A stretch of DNA of 64,000 nt from Geomonas ferrireducens (GTDB lineage: Bacteria; Desulfobacterota; Desulfuromonadia; Geobacterales; Geobacteraceae): assembly GCF_004917065.1 (NCBI RefSeq), contig NZ_SSYA01000003.1:62001-126000 (forward strand), given 5' to 3'. Each line of letters begins with the position of its first letter. Position 1 is the first letter of the stretch. Below the pieces are notes generated by a model. It made no database searches and had not been told where the DNA came from. It saw only the letters and a list, made by a program, of their open reading frames with translations. A program made the translations under genes and the position numbers. This document shows, piece after piece, positions 49,792-58,478 of this stretch.

Positions 49792-51816
49792 ATGCTGTTC
49801 AACATTTTTAAGCGATTTAACGTAGTATCCGCCGCAGGGACGGCACTCGCCGGCGCGCTAGTCGCGCTCGTGCTCCTTTTAGCGCCGCAGGCGGCGCTCG
49901 CGACGGTGGCAACTGGTACGCTGACCACGAGCCACTGGAAGCAGGGGACCTCCGAGGGGTACTCCATCACCGCGACGGTCACGGTGCCGCTAGCGCAGAA
50001 GGGGAGCGCGCAGATGTACATCTCCGGCGCGCAGGTTTCCTCGACCGCGCTCGTTGAGGACACCGCCGGGACCACCTACAGCTTGACCTTCCCGGTCGCG
50101 TCGCGTCCCGCGCTCAACGAGGCCTACACGGTCGACATCACCTACTTCGACAACCCCGACACCCCGACACCGCCCGAGACCCTGAACCTCACGGTCGGCA
50201 CGGTGCTCGACTCTTTCGCCACCATCACCTCCCCGGATTGGGGTGTCGCGGGCTCCACGGCTCCCACCTTCACCTGGCAGGCCCCTGCTTCTCTCCCCGT
50301 TGGCGGCGTGGCGGGGTACCAGGTTGCCTTGAGCGGTGTGACTGACACTCCGTGGGTTTCCGCCAACCTTCCTGCCACGACGTTTACCGTCGCCTACACC
50401 GGGAGCACCGCGCTCACCCGCGGGTTCACCTACCCCTGGTCCGTGACAACCTTCGACGCGGCCGGCAACAGCGCGGAGAACCGTGACGGTCTCGTCATGA
50501 TCGACGCCAACATCTCCGGTAAGGTGACCGACTTCTCCGGCAACCCGATCGAAGGGGCTACGGTGACCGTTTACCTCACCACCGGTTCGGTCTACACCAA
50601 TATCCCCTCCTCCGTCACCAGGGCGGATGGCAGCTACTACATCGGCGGGTTGAACACCGCGAGCTACAGGATCCGGTACTCCAAGGACGGGAGGGTGGTC
50701 TGGTACAGCAACCGCCTCGACGCCTCCAGTGTCTACGACAGCTACGGAAACACCTACGGTTCGTTGAAAACCGGTGTGAACGCCGTACTTACCGGGTGGG
50801 GCGCCATCGAAGGCAAGGTGGTGAACAGCTCCAATTCCGGAATTACCGGTGTGACCGTTCAGCTTCTGGACGCAAGCGGCCAGGCAACCTCCTACCCCTC
50901 GGTTACCACGACCGCCGGCGGGGCTTTCACCTTCACGCTCATCGCCCCGGGGATCTACAAGATGCGGGTGATCGGTACCGGCGGGTACGCCACCCTGGAT
51001 TACCCTTACTCCGTTGCCGTGACCGACGGCTACATCTCAGCTACGAGCGATGCCGTGCTCCAGAAAATCAACGTAACCGGCACAGTCACCAACTCTCTAG
51101 GCGCACCGGTTCCCGGTGTCTGGGTCTACCTTTACACCTCAGCCGGGCTGCTGGTCGACACCTTCCCCGGCGCCAAGACCGCAGCGGACGGGACTTACGT
51201 CGTTGCCGGGGTAGGCACAGGAAACTACAAGGTCCTCTTCGACGCGGGCTCCAGCTACGCGAAGCAGTACTACAACCACAAGGCGACGCTGGATGCCGCC
51301 GATATCATCACCGTCGGCACCACGGCGCTCTCCGGCATCAATGCCGTGCTCGGTTCGGGCAAGCCGACCGTCACCACCTTCACCGTCCCCGCGACCTCGT
51401 CGTCTCTTACCGTGAGCGGGATCACTTTCACCGCAAGCGAGCCGACCTACGGCGTCGCAGGCTACATGATCACCGAGAGCGCGTCCGCCCCCTCCGCTTC
51501 GGACTCCGGCTGGAAGAGCACGGCTCCCACGAGCTACACCTTCACCGGGGTGGGTGAAAAGACCCTATATGCGTGGGCCAAAGGGGCAACCGGCCTCATC
51601 TCCGATTCCGTGGCGCGCAGCGTTACCGTCGACGCCTCTGCCGTAACCCCCGGAGACAGCGATGGGAACGGGGTGATCACCATCTCGGAAGTGAAATTGG
51701 CCCTCGATATGTATCTCGGGGTGCAACCCTCGGCATACTTTGTGGATACGGACAAGAACGGTTCGGTCAGCCTTCAGGAGGTCCAGAAGGTGATCAACAG
51801 CTTCCTCGCGCAGTAG
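49792..51816 (+). CDS. Secreted protein with carboxypeptidase-regulatory-like repeats and a C-terminal dockerin-like domain
   Basis: 674 residues. An extended signal peptide (MLFNIFKRFNVV, then a hydrophobic stretch ending ALA) is followed by a ~190-residue beta-rich part. Three CarboxypepD_reg-type beta-sandwich repeats come next (ANISGKVTDFSGNPIEGATV, GAIEGKVVNSSNSGITGVTV, INVTGTVTNSLGAPVPGVWV), then an Ig-like domain that recurs in the 900-residue protein downstream (GEKTLYAWAKGATGLISDS). The last ~60 residues hold two EF-hand-like loops, PGDSDGNGVITISE and VDTDKNGSVSLQE, with Asp/Asn at positions 1, 3 and 5 and Glu at 12, as in dockerin domains. The likely role is a surface protein docked by Ca-dependent cohesin binding. 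GAGGAGG precedes the ATG. Confidence 0.87.
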   Translation: MLFNIFKRFNVVSAAGTALAGALVALVLLLAPQAALATVATGTLTTSHWKQGTSEGYSITATVTVPLAQKGSAQMYISGAQVSSTALVEDTAGTTYSLTFPVASRPALNEAYTVDITYFDNPDTPTPPETLNLTVGTVLDSFATITSPDWGVAGSTAPTFTWQAPASLPVGGVAGYQVALSGVTDTPWVSANLPATTFTVAYTGSTALTRGFTYPWSVTTFDAAGNSAENRDGLVMIDANISGKVTDFSGNPIEGATVTVYLTTGSVYTNIPSSVTRADGSYYIGGLNTASYRIRYSKDGRVVWYSNRLDASSVYDSYGNTYGSLKTGVNAVLTGWGAIEGKVVNSSNSGITGVTVQLLDASGQATSYPSVTTTAGGAFTFTLIAPGIYKMRVIGTGGYATLDYPYSVAVTDGYISATSDAVLQKINVTGTVTNSLGAPVPGVWVYLYTSAGLLVDTFPGAKTAADGTYVVAGVGTGNYKVLFDAGSSYAKQYYNHKATLDAADIITVGTTALSGINAVLGSGKPTVTTFTVPATSSSLTVSGITFTASEPTYGVAGYMITESASAPSASDSGWKSTAPTSYTFTGVGEKTLYAWAKGATGLISDSVARSVTVDASAVTPGDSDGNGVITISEVKLALDMYLGVQPSAYFVDTDKNGSVSLQEVQKVINSFLAQ

Positions 51817-51869
51817 CGCCGGGGGATGGATTCTCGTCCGGTAACTTAGTAACCAACAAGGAGAGGAGT

Positions 51870-52625
51870 ATGAAGCTTAAAGGTCTGTTGATAGCCGTCT
51901 TGCTGCTGGTCGGTGCGACCTCGGCATTCGCGGTGGATGCGACGCTTAACGTCGGGGATGGGTTTTACACCGCCGGCGGAACGGTCACGGTGCCGATAGT
52001 GCTGAAGACCAACGGGAACAACGTTTCGGCCGTCGCACTGGACGTGAAGTACAACACGACGCTCCTCTCGGCGCCGGTCGGCACTCTCGGCGTAGCGGCG
52101 AACAGTGCGAAGAAGGCGCTCTATAGCAATGTGTTGGCCCCTGTCGGCACTGAGGGCACCTATCGCATACTCATCGCCGGTGGCATGATCGAAAGTTCGA
52201 GCTATCCCAACGGCGGGATCATGACGGACAAAACCGATGCCGGCACCAGCGGACTCATGACCGATGGCGTCGTCGCCCTGGTCAAGTTCACCGTTGCCAA
52301 CACCGCCAGTGGTGCAGTCACGGTACAGACCACTCCCGGCGCTGTCGATCCCCTGGCGAACGCGGTGACCGTCACCGGGGCCGTCGTCGACATGGTGGCC
52401 GGGGTAGCCGGCGATTGCAACGGGGACGGCAATGTTAACGTCTTCGACATAGTCAACACCGTCAATATCATTTTCAACAAGCCAGGTTTCACCTTCAACA
52501 AAAGATGTGACATCAACATGGTGAACGGCGTCTGGAACCCGGATGGCGGGGCCAACATTTTCGACATCGTCGCACTTTCCAATGTTATCCTCGGCAAGTG
52601 GAATCTCCCCGACCCCAAACCTTAA
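51870..52625 (+). CDS. Secreted cohesin-like plus dockerin-like protein
   Basis: 251 residues. The signal peptide is MKLKGLLIAVLLLVGATSAFA. Residues ~22-180 form a cohesin-type beta-sandwich: LNVGDGFYTAGGTVTVPIVL, VSAVALDVKYNTTLL and GVVALVKFTVANTASGAVTV. The C-terminal dockerin-like domain has DCNGDGNVNVFDIVNTVNII, with Asp/Asn at loop positions 1, 3, 5, 9 and 12. A second half-repeat, GGANIFDIVALSNVIL, keeps its helix but has a degenerate loop. A protein with both partners could bridge or polymerise if its dockerin binds a cohesin in the operon. The start follows AAGGAGAGGAG. It is 53 bases after the first gene and 14 before the third. Confidence 0.87.
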   Translation: MKLKGLLIAVLLLVGATSAFAVDATLNVGDGFYTAGGTVTVPIVLKTNGNNVSAVALDVKYNTTLLSAPVGTLGVAANSAKKALYSNVLAPVGTEGTYRILIAGGMIESSSYPNGGIMTDKTDAGTSGLMTDGVVALVKFTVANTASGAVTVQTTPGAVDPLANAVTVTGAVVDMVAGVAGDCNGDGNVNVFDIVNTVNIIFNKPGFTFNKRCDINMVNGVWNPDGGANIFDIVALSNVILGKWNLPDPKP

Positions 52626-52639
52626 ACGGAGGTTATAAG

Positions 52640-55342
52640 ATGAAAAGATGGCTTATTCTGCTGTGTGCGCTGTTCTCTTTATACAGCCCGCAGTCATTGC
52701 TGGCGGCTACCGCAGCCTTGACCATTGGCACTGTGCAGGGCACTGCTGGCCAGAGCGCCTCTGTGCCTGTGAGCATCAACAACGGAGGAGCGCAGGTAGG
52801 CGGCCTTCAGTTGCAGATCGCTTTCGACCCGACGAAGTACTCCGCGCTGCCTACGGTAACCAAGGGCGCGGCTGCCACCGTTTCGGGTATCGCATTCTCC
52901 TCGAACGTGTCCGCTGCCGGGACCATCACCATCCTGGCTTACGCGGACGGCTCTGTTGACGGCGCCGTGATCGCCAACGGGACCGTTGCCAGTCTGAGCT
53001 TCCCTGTGAAATCCGATGCCGTCGGCACCTTGCCCATCACCTTCGGCACTGCTCCCCTGGTGAGCGACCCGCTTGGCGCCGCTGTCAGCGTCACGGCCAC
53101 CAACGGCGCTATCACCGTATCCGATACGGCGGCCCCGACGGTTTCGGCCTTCACCATCCCGGCGACCTCAACCTCCAGGACCATTACCAACATCGGCATC
53201 ACCGCGACCGACAACCTTGCCGTCACCGCATACAACGTTTCCGAGAGTGCCACCGTACCCACAACCGGCTGGAGCACTACCGTTCCGACGCAGTACAACG
53301 TTACCGCGAGCCTGTCGACCGGCGTGGCCAAGAGCGTCACTCTCTACGGCTGGGCTAAGGACGCCGCAGGCAACGCCGCGTACAAGACAGCCGCGGTCAC
53401 CATCACGCTGCCCGACACCACCGCTCCGACGGTCACCGGCGTAACCATCCCCTCGACCTCGACCACGCTTCAGGTTGCCGTCTCCGGCTTCACCGCGACC
53501 GACACCGTTGGCGTTACCGGCTACCTGCTGACCGAGACCTCGAGCACCCCGGCTCTGACCGACACCGCCTGGAAATCCACCGGTAGCGCATGGACCAGCT
53601 TCACCTTCTCCTCGGGCGGGGCCAAAACCCTCTACGCCTGGGCCAAGGACGCTGCGGGCAACATCTCCACCCCGCTGACGCGGAACATCACGATCACCCT
53701 GCCGGACGCAGAAGCGCCGGTGGTCTCCGCCTTCACCGTCCCGGCTACCTCCATCACGACTGTCATCCCGGTCAGCACCTTCACGGCGACCGACAACAAG
53801 GCGGTAACCGGCTACCTCGTGACCCAGAGCTCCACCAAGCCCACCGCCGCCACGGCCGGCTGGACCACCACCGCGCCCACCAGCTACACCGTGACCGGCA
53901 CCATATCGCAGGGCGTAACCACGAACGTGACCCTTTACGGCTGGGCGAAGGACGCAGCAGGCAACGTCTCCGCCGGTGTGAGCGACGTAGTCGCCATCAC
54001 CCTCCCCGACACCACTAAGCCGGTGGTCGGCACCTTCACCGTTCCTGCCACCGCCACCAGCGCTACCGTGACCGTCACCGCCTTCACCGCCACCGACAAC
54101 CTCGCCGTCACGGGCTACCTGGTCAACGAGAGCGCTACCGCTCCGGCGGCCGACGCGACCGGCTGGACCGCAAACGCCCCGACCAGCTACACCTTCACCG
54201 GCCTGCCGCAGGGGACCAGCAGCAAGACCCTTTACGCTTGGGCCAAGGACGCCGCAGGCAACGTGTCGCTCAGCAAGAGCGCGTCGGTTTCCATCACCCT
54301 GACCGGCCCGACCCTGACCCTGACCGGCATGCTCGCCGACGGCGCGACGACCAAGAACCCGGCCCTCACCGTGGCCGGCACCGTGACCGGCACCTCGCTT
54401 TCGGGCCTCACCGTCAAGGTGAACTCCGGCGCGGCGCAGAACATCACCTACGATCAGAACGGCGCGTTCTCCACCGCGGCCACCCTCGCGGAAGGGGCTA
54501 ACACCGTCGTAGTAACCGCCACCGATGCCAACGGCCAGACTTCGGTGACCAGGAACATCACCTACAACCCGAACGCTGCCGACCTCGCGGTGACCACGCC
54601 GGTTTCCGACAGCTTCGTCAAGAGCTCTCTCGTCGACGTGACCGGCACGGTCGGCGCGCCGCAGACCACCACGCTGACCATCGCGCTGAACGGCGGCACC
54701 CCCGCTACTGTCGCCCTGAACGGCGGCAACAGTTTCACCTATCAGCTGACCCTCGTTAAAGGGGTCAACACCATCGTGGTCACCGCTACCGACACGGTGA
54801 ACGGCCCGCACACCCAGTCCATCACCGTCACCTACGATCCGGATGCGCCGGTCCTCGCGGTCACCGCGCCGGCCGACTCCTTCGCCACCGCCAAGTCGAG
54901 CGTAACGCTCAGCGGTACCGTGACCGATGCACTCACCGCCCCCGCTGTCGTAGTCAAGCTCGACGGTACGAACATCCCGACCCAGCCCGTGGTGGGCACC
55001 AACGGCTCGTTCAGCGCGACCATCGACCTGCCGACCGTGAAGACCTACTCCGTCACGGTAACCGCCACCGACGAGTCGGGCAACAGCTCGACGGTGACCC
55101 GCACCGTGATCAGGAAGAACCCGAGCGGCAACCTCACCGACGGCGTTTCGGCTCCGACCATCACCGACGTTCAGAACGTGCTGAAGTTCGCCCTCGGGCT
55201 CGCAACCGCAACCGCCGATCAGAAGACCAACGTCGACGTAGCCCCGCTCGTCAGCGGCAAGCCGGCCCCGGACGGGGCGGTGGACGCAGGCGACGCCCTG
55301 GTGATCCTCGAGAAGATCACCGGTACCGTCAGCTGGCAGTAG
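52640..55342 (+). CDS. Secreted cohesin protein with Ig-like repeats and a degenerate C-terminal dockerin-like domain
   Basis: 900 residues. After the signal (MKRWLILLCALFSLYSPQSL, ending ALAA) comes a clear cohesin domain at about 25-160: LTIGTVQGTAGQSASVPVSI, VGGLQLQIAFDPTKYSALP, GTVASLSFPVKSDAVGTLPI. Five ~95-residue repeats follow (TATDNLAVTGYLVNESATAP, KTLYAWAKDAAGNVS), then three Ig-like repeats (LSGTVTDALTAPAV-type). The end, GVSAPTITDVQNVLKFALG and DGAVDAGDALVILEKITG, has the two helices of a dockerin fold but lacks full Ca loops. It is likely a surface scaffold. CGGAGG precedes the ATG. Confidence 0.87.
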   Translation: MKRWLILLCALFSLYSPQSLLAATAALTIGTVQGTAGQSASVPVSINNGGAQVGGLQLQIAFDPTKYSALPTVTKGAAATVSGIAFSSNVSAAGTITILAYADGSVDGAVIANGTVASLSFPVKSDAVGTLPITFGTAPLVSDPLGAAVSVTATNGAITVSDTAAPTVSAFTIPATSTSRTITNIGITATDNLAVTAYNVSESATVPTTGWSTTVPTQYNVTASLSTGVAKSVTLYGWAKDAAGNAAYKTAAVTITLPDTTAPTVTGVTIPSTSTTLQVAVSGFTATDTVGVTGYLLTETSSTPALTDTAWKSTGSAWTSFTFSSGGAKTLYAWAKDAAGNISTPLTRNITITLPDAEAPVVSAFTVPATSITTVIPVSTFTATDNKAVTGYLVTQSSTKPTAATAGWTTTAPTSYTVTGTISQGVTTNVTLYGWAKDAAGNVSAGVSDVVAITLPDTTKPVVGTFTVPATATSATVTVTAFTATDNLAVTGYLVNESATAPAADATGWTANAPTSYTFTGLPQGTSSKTLYAWAKDAAGNVSLSKSASVSITLTGPTLTLTGMLADGATTKNPALTVAGTVTGTSLSGLTVKVNSGAAQNITYDQNGAFSTAATLAEGANTVVVTATDANGQTSVTRNITYNPNAADLAVTTPVSDSFVKSSLVDVTGTVGAPQTTTLTIALNGGTPATVALNGGNSFTYQLTLVKGVNTIVVTATDTVNGPHTQSITVTYDPDAPVLAVTAPADSFATAKSSVTLSGTVTDALTAPAVVVKLDGTNIPTQPVVGTNGSFSATIDLPTVKTYSVTVTATDESGNSSTVTRTVIRKNPSGNLTDGVSAPTITDVQNVLKFALGLATATADQKTNVDVAPLVSGKPAPDGAVDAGDALVILEKITGTVSWQ

Positions 55343-55371
55343 GCCATCAATAACTAACAGGAGAGAAACCT

Positions 55372-56538
55372 ATGAAAATCTGGAAAGGACTATTCGTCGC
55401 AGCTCTTCTGATGCTCACTGCAGCCTGCGGTGGCGGCGGTGGGGGAAGTAAATCCACCACGGTCACCGGGGTCGCTGCCGCCGGTGTCATCAAAGGGGGC
55501 ACCGTCAAGGTCTTCGCCCCGTACAGCAGCGCAACCGGAGCCGATAAGAAACAGCTTGGCACCACAGCCACTACCGATGCCAACACCGGTGTCTACTCCG
55601 TGAACATCGGGAGCTACACCGGCCCGGTGATCGTCGAGGTGTTCGGCAACTACACCGATGAGGCGACCAACCAGACCGCCACCATCCCGTCCACCGCTCC
55701 GCTGCGCGCCATGGCGGTCACCACCTCGGGTAAGGTCGATGTCGCCGTCACGCCGCTCACCGAGCTCGCCGCGCGGCAGGCCGTCACTCTTTCCGGTGGC
55801 GCCGGCAACAAGGTCACTGCTGCCAACATCGACACCGCCAACGCCCAGATCTCGGATCTGTTCAAGGTGAACGACATCATCGCAACCCAGCCGCTTGACG
55901 CCAGCGCACCGCTCACCGGGACCTCGGACCAGAAAAACTACACCCTGGTGCTCGCCGCGCTTTCACAGTTGGGGGTGATCAACAGCACAAGCCTCTCCGC
56001 GACGCTCGACACGGTGGCCGCCGGTATCAACACCTCCGGGGTCATGACCGCTCCCGTGGCGACCAGTATCACCGATGCGCTCGACGCCTTCGTGACTAAC
56101 ACCAACAACAAGACCGGGATCACCGCCACGACGCTTCCCGGCGAGCTTGCCGACATCGGCACGACCACGGTGACGCTTACCATGGTACTTACGGGAACCG
56201 GCGTGAAGAGCGTGCAGACCGACATCACGCTCCCCGCCAACGTGAGCGTTGAGACTGACAACACCGGCGCCTTTGCCTCCGGCGTGCTGACCAACCTGAT
56301 CGGCGGGACCAACGTCTCCCTCGTTGGGAGCGAGCTCACCGCGAGCAGCGTGCGCGTGATCTTCAACCGGGCAGACGTGACGCCCATGCCGGCCGGTGAT
56401 ATCGCCACCGTGAAATTCCTGGTGGCCCCCGGTGTGGCCGAACCCGCCGCTACCGCCTTCACCACCGCCAACACCATGCTGAAGGACGCAAATGGTGCGG
56501 TAGTGACCGGCGCAAGCCTCGCCCTCGTCAAACGCTAG
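55372..56538 (+). CDS. Lipoprotein with a cohesin-like C-terminal domain
   Basis: 388 residues. MKIWKGLFVAALLMLTAACG carries the lipobox LTAAC, followed by a Gly tract (GGGGGGS) that frees the protein from the membrane. The N-terminal ~80 residues look like a CarboxypepD_reg-type fold (VAAAGVIKGGTVKVFAPYSS), the middle is helical and Ala-rich, and the last ~130 residues (VTLTMVLTGTGVKSVQTDIT, MPAGDIATVKFLVAPGVAEP) resemble a cohesin fold. As the only lipid-anchored member of the operon it is the natural anchor for the others; this is an inference. It lies 29 bases after the previous gene and ends the operon at a strong terminator. Confidence 0.8.
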   Translation: MKIWKGLFVAALLMLTAACGGGGGGSKSTTVTGVAAAGVIKGGTVKVFAPYSSATGADKKQLGTTATTDANTGVYSVNIGSYTGPVIVEVFGNYTDEATNQTATIPSTAPLRAMAVTTSGKVDVAVTPLTELAARQAVTLSGGAGNKVTAANIDTANAQISDLFKVNDIIATQPLDASAPLTGTSDQKNYTLVLAALSQLGVINSTSLSATLDTVAAGINTSGVMTAPVATSITDALDAFVTNTNNKTGITATTLPGELADIGTTTVTLTMVLTGTGVKSVQTDITLPANVSVETDNTGAFASGVLTNLIGGTNVSLVGSELTASSVRVIFNRADVTPMPAGDIATVKFLVAPGVAEPAATAFTTANTMLKDANGAVVTGASLALVKR

Positions 56539-56573
56539 CGAGGCGGCCTTCGGGCCTGAACCTGCCGTAGTAC

Positions 56574-56609
56574 AAAAAAGGACCTTCCCTGCCGGGAAGG
56601 TCCTTTTTT
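56574..56609 (+). terminator. Terminator of the cohesin/dockerin operon
   Basis: AAAAAAGGACCTTCCC pairs with GGGAAGGTCCTTTTTT around TGCC: a 16-bp stem with flanking A and T tracts. Confidence 0.95.
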
Positions 56610-56745
56610 ATTGGTTCTTCGATGGAAGTGGGGACACGGGTGAATTGTCTTTGTTCCCATCAGCCAAGTGGCAGGCATCTCGCGTCTGATCCCGCTGCGT
56701 GTGCCATGGGCTTTTCAGTTGGTGCTTGTTTGGAATGACAAGGCT

Positions 56746-56940
56746 AAATCCCCCCTGTCCCCCCTTCGCAAAGGGGAGAACGTGATGCCATGCTCACCGC
56801 TTCGAAACTAAGCGCGCATGCTTCCCCGAAATCCCCTGAAGAACCTTCGCAAAGGTGAGGCGTGATGCCATTCACGGCTTCGAGACTAATGCACAGACGC
56901 TTCCCCGGATTTCCAGAAGAATCTTTGCAAGGGGGGCGCG
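56746..56940. repeat. C-family hairpin plus two tandem 80-bp repeat units
   Basis: CCCCCCTTCGCAAAGGGGAG is followed by two copies of an 80-base unit beginning CGTGATGCCAT at 56781 and 56861. Shared points are CACCGCTTCGAAACTAAGC (CACGGCTTCGAGACTAATG in the second) and CTTCCCCG. The third copy in the window is at 46354. Confidence 0.88.
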
Positions 56941-56981
56941 GAATGGCAACGGAATTCGGAAACAGCGATCCTTACGGAGCC

Positions 56982-57011
56982 AAAAAAAAGAGGGGCCTGA
57001 TGGGCCCCTCC
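56982..57011 (-). terminator. Terminator after the second NrfJ-like gene
   Basis: On the minus strand, GAGGGGCC pairs with GGCCCCTC around CATCA, followed by a run of eight T residues. Confidence 0.92.
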
Positions 57012-57038
57012 TTGGTGCTGCCGTGATGCCTTGCGTCT

Positions 57039-57806
57039 TTACTGGTCTTCGTCGAGCACCAGTCCCCTGGAGAACACGATGTTCTCGAAGGTGCGCTTCA
57101 GGCTCTTGCTGGTGAAGCTCGGCATGATGTTGCCGGGGAAGATGCTGATTTCGGCACCGTTCTTCAGTTTGGTGACGGGAATGGCGGCCCAGGTCTTGCG
57201 CCCGTCCTTCTCAAGGCAGACGTAGGTGTAGCCGTTGGAGTCCAGGGTCTCAACGACCTTCCCGGAGAGAACCGGCTGGTATGCCGGCTTGGCCTCCGCT
57301 GCGGGCTGTCCCATCGGCGGGTGGTTTGCCGGCATCGCGCCGGCAGCCTTGGCGTCACCCGCAGCCTGGTTGAGGGCAGGGTGGTTGGAGGGCATACTAG
57401 CGGTCTGCCCAGCATGGTCCTTTTGCTGCGGCACTGCGTAGGGTTTGCCACCTTTGACCCCGGCGGAAAAATGGATGTACGGGAAAGTGCGCCCGAGCGT
57501 CATGCTCTTGAAGTTCACCATGTCGATCCCCGGAACCAGGGCGATCTGCTCACCGGTCTTCACGTCGGCCAGTGGGATGGCGGACCACGTGCTGCGTCCG
57601 TCCTTCTCGATGAGGAGGTAGGTGTAGGAATCGACGTTCACCATATCAACTACTTTCCCCTCCAGCACCGGTTCCGGTACCGGTGCCTCTGCCGGCGCAC
57701 TCTGCGGCTCCGGTGCCATGCGTGCATTCTTGGTGGTCCCTGCGCAACCGGTCATTGCAGCCACGGCCACAAGGCCTACGGCGATTCTCATAGCAGTTTT
57801 CTTCAT
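57039..57806 (-). CDS. NrfJ-like lipoprotein with two OB-fold-type repeats (paralogue 2)
   Basis: 255 residues. MKKTAMRIAVGLVAVAAMTG is followed by the lipid-attachment Cys in AMTGCAGT, the same CAGT as in the 42.4-kb paralogue. Two repeats follow: LEGKVVDMVNVDSYTYLLIE and LSGKVVETLDSNGYTYVCLE, each with K-D-G-R-x-T-W-x-A-I-P and an acidic/P-G strand. Both repeats end with L-x-R-T-F. Between them is a flexible Ala/Pro/Met-rich linker of ~55 residues with repeated N-H-P motifs (SNHPALNQAAG, ANHPPMGQPA), possibly a metal-binding or spacer segment. AAGGAGCATTGA precedes the ATG. It sits beyond the cohesin operon, so the two paralogues bracket the cytochrome and cohesin block. Confidence 0.82.
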   Translation of the reverse strand: MKKTAMRIAVGLVAVAAMTGCAGTTKNARMAPEPQSAPAEAPVPEPVLEGKVVDMVNVDSYTYLLIEKDGRSTWSAIPLADVKTGEQIALVPGIDMVNFKSMTLGRTFPYIHFSAGVKGGKPYAVPQQKDHAGQTASMPSNHPALNQAAGDAKAAGAMPANHPPMGQPAAEAKPAYQPVLSGKVVETLDSNGYTYVCLEKDGRKTWAAIPVTKLKNGAEISIFPGNIMPSFTSKSLKRTFENIVFSRGLVLDEDQ

Positions 57807-58478
57807 TCAATGCTCCTTCTCTGGTTAAATGGGACCGGCCGGTGGATGTACCGTAAGCGACGGGTGACCGGCGACACGCCCACTATTTTTACCTCATTTC
57901 CACTATTTTTAAAAGATTATTGTGCCGCCGAAATTATTCTGATGCCTGCTCTTTGCTGCCTCCATCTCCGGCGCTTCTGTCACAGCGTTCGTTCCTTCTG
58001 AAGCAGATCATTTTCCAGAATTTTATGACAATTTTCTCGCCAGCCATGCAGCGACCTCGTGGCGAGGGGGGCGACGGACCGGGCAGTTCAGATTTTGCTC
58101 ACCACCGCCCCGGCGGCTGCACACCCACCGTTACCGGCACTGCCAGCCACTTGAATAGCCACCCGTCCCGGGCCGGAGCGCCTGCTGTTGCAGACTCCCC
58201 GTGCTGAGGCAGGCGTGGCGACGGGCTCCTGCCGGGTGGGTCGGAGGATAGGGGAGATTCCCTTGCCTCACGGGCTTGAGAGCGGGAAGTGAAAAAATAG
58301 GTCGGGTAAAAGTGTGCAGCTCTTGAACAGGAGGTTTTTGAAAACAGGATTCATCAGAGTCAGACTGGTGCATGAAATAATGAATAATTTGAAGCGCTTA
58401 TAAAATTTTGATCGGCATCCCATGTTCCGGTATCCCCCTTGTAATGGGTAAGACAAACACCCAAGGAGGTAACGGAAC
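57807..58478. other. Intergenic region between NrfJ-like gene and trihaem cytochrome
   Basis: About 670 bases. A short direct repeat, CCACTATTTTTA, sits near 57880-57915 next to the NrfJ-like promoter region. The 58030-58290 part is GC-rich with several potential stems (for example GAGGCA near 58204 and TGCCTC near 58264). The last 130 bases are AT-rich, with TATAAAAT near 58400 as a possible -10 element. I see no gene or known RNA. Confidence 0.4.

Larger units (their letters stand above)
56610..57038. other. Intergenic region between the cohesin operon and the second NrfJ-like gene
   Basis: Mostly the C hairpin and 80-bp repeats, then a terminator for the minus-strand gene. No gene is seen. 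Confidence 0.6.

Noticed and set aside
53168-54811. A minus-strand frame of 547 codons opposite the cohesin gene
   Set aside because: An antisense shadow of a repetitive GC-rich gene, low in hydrophobic residues and without a start signal.
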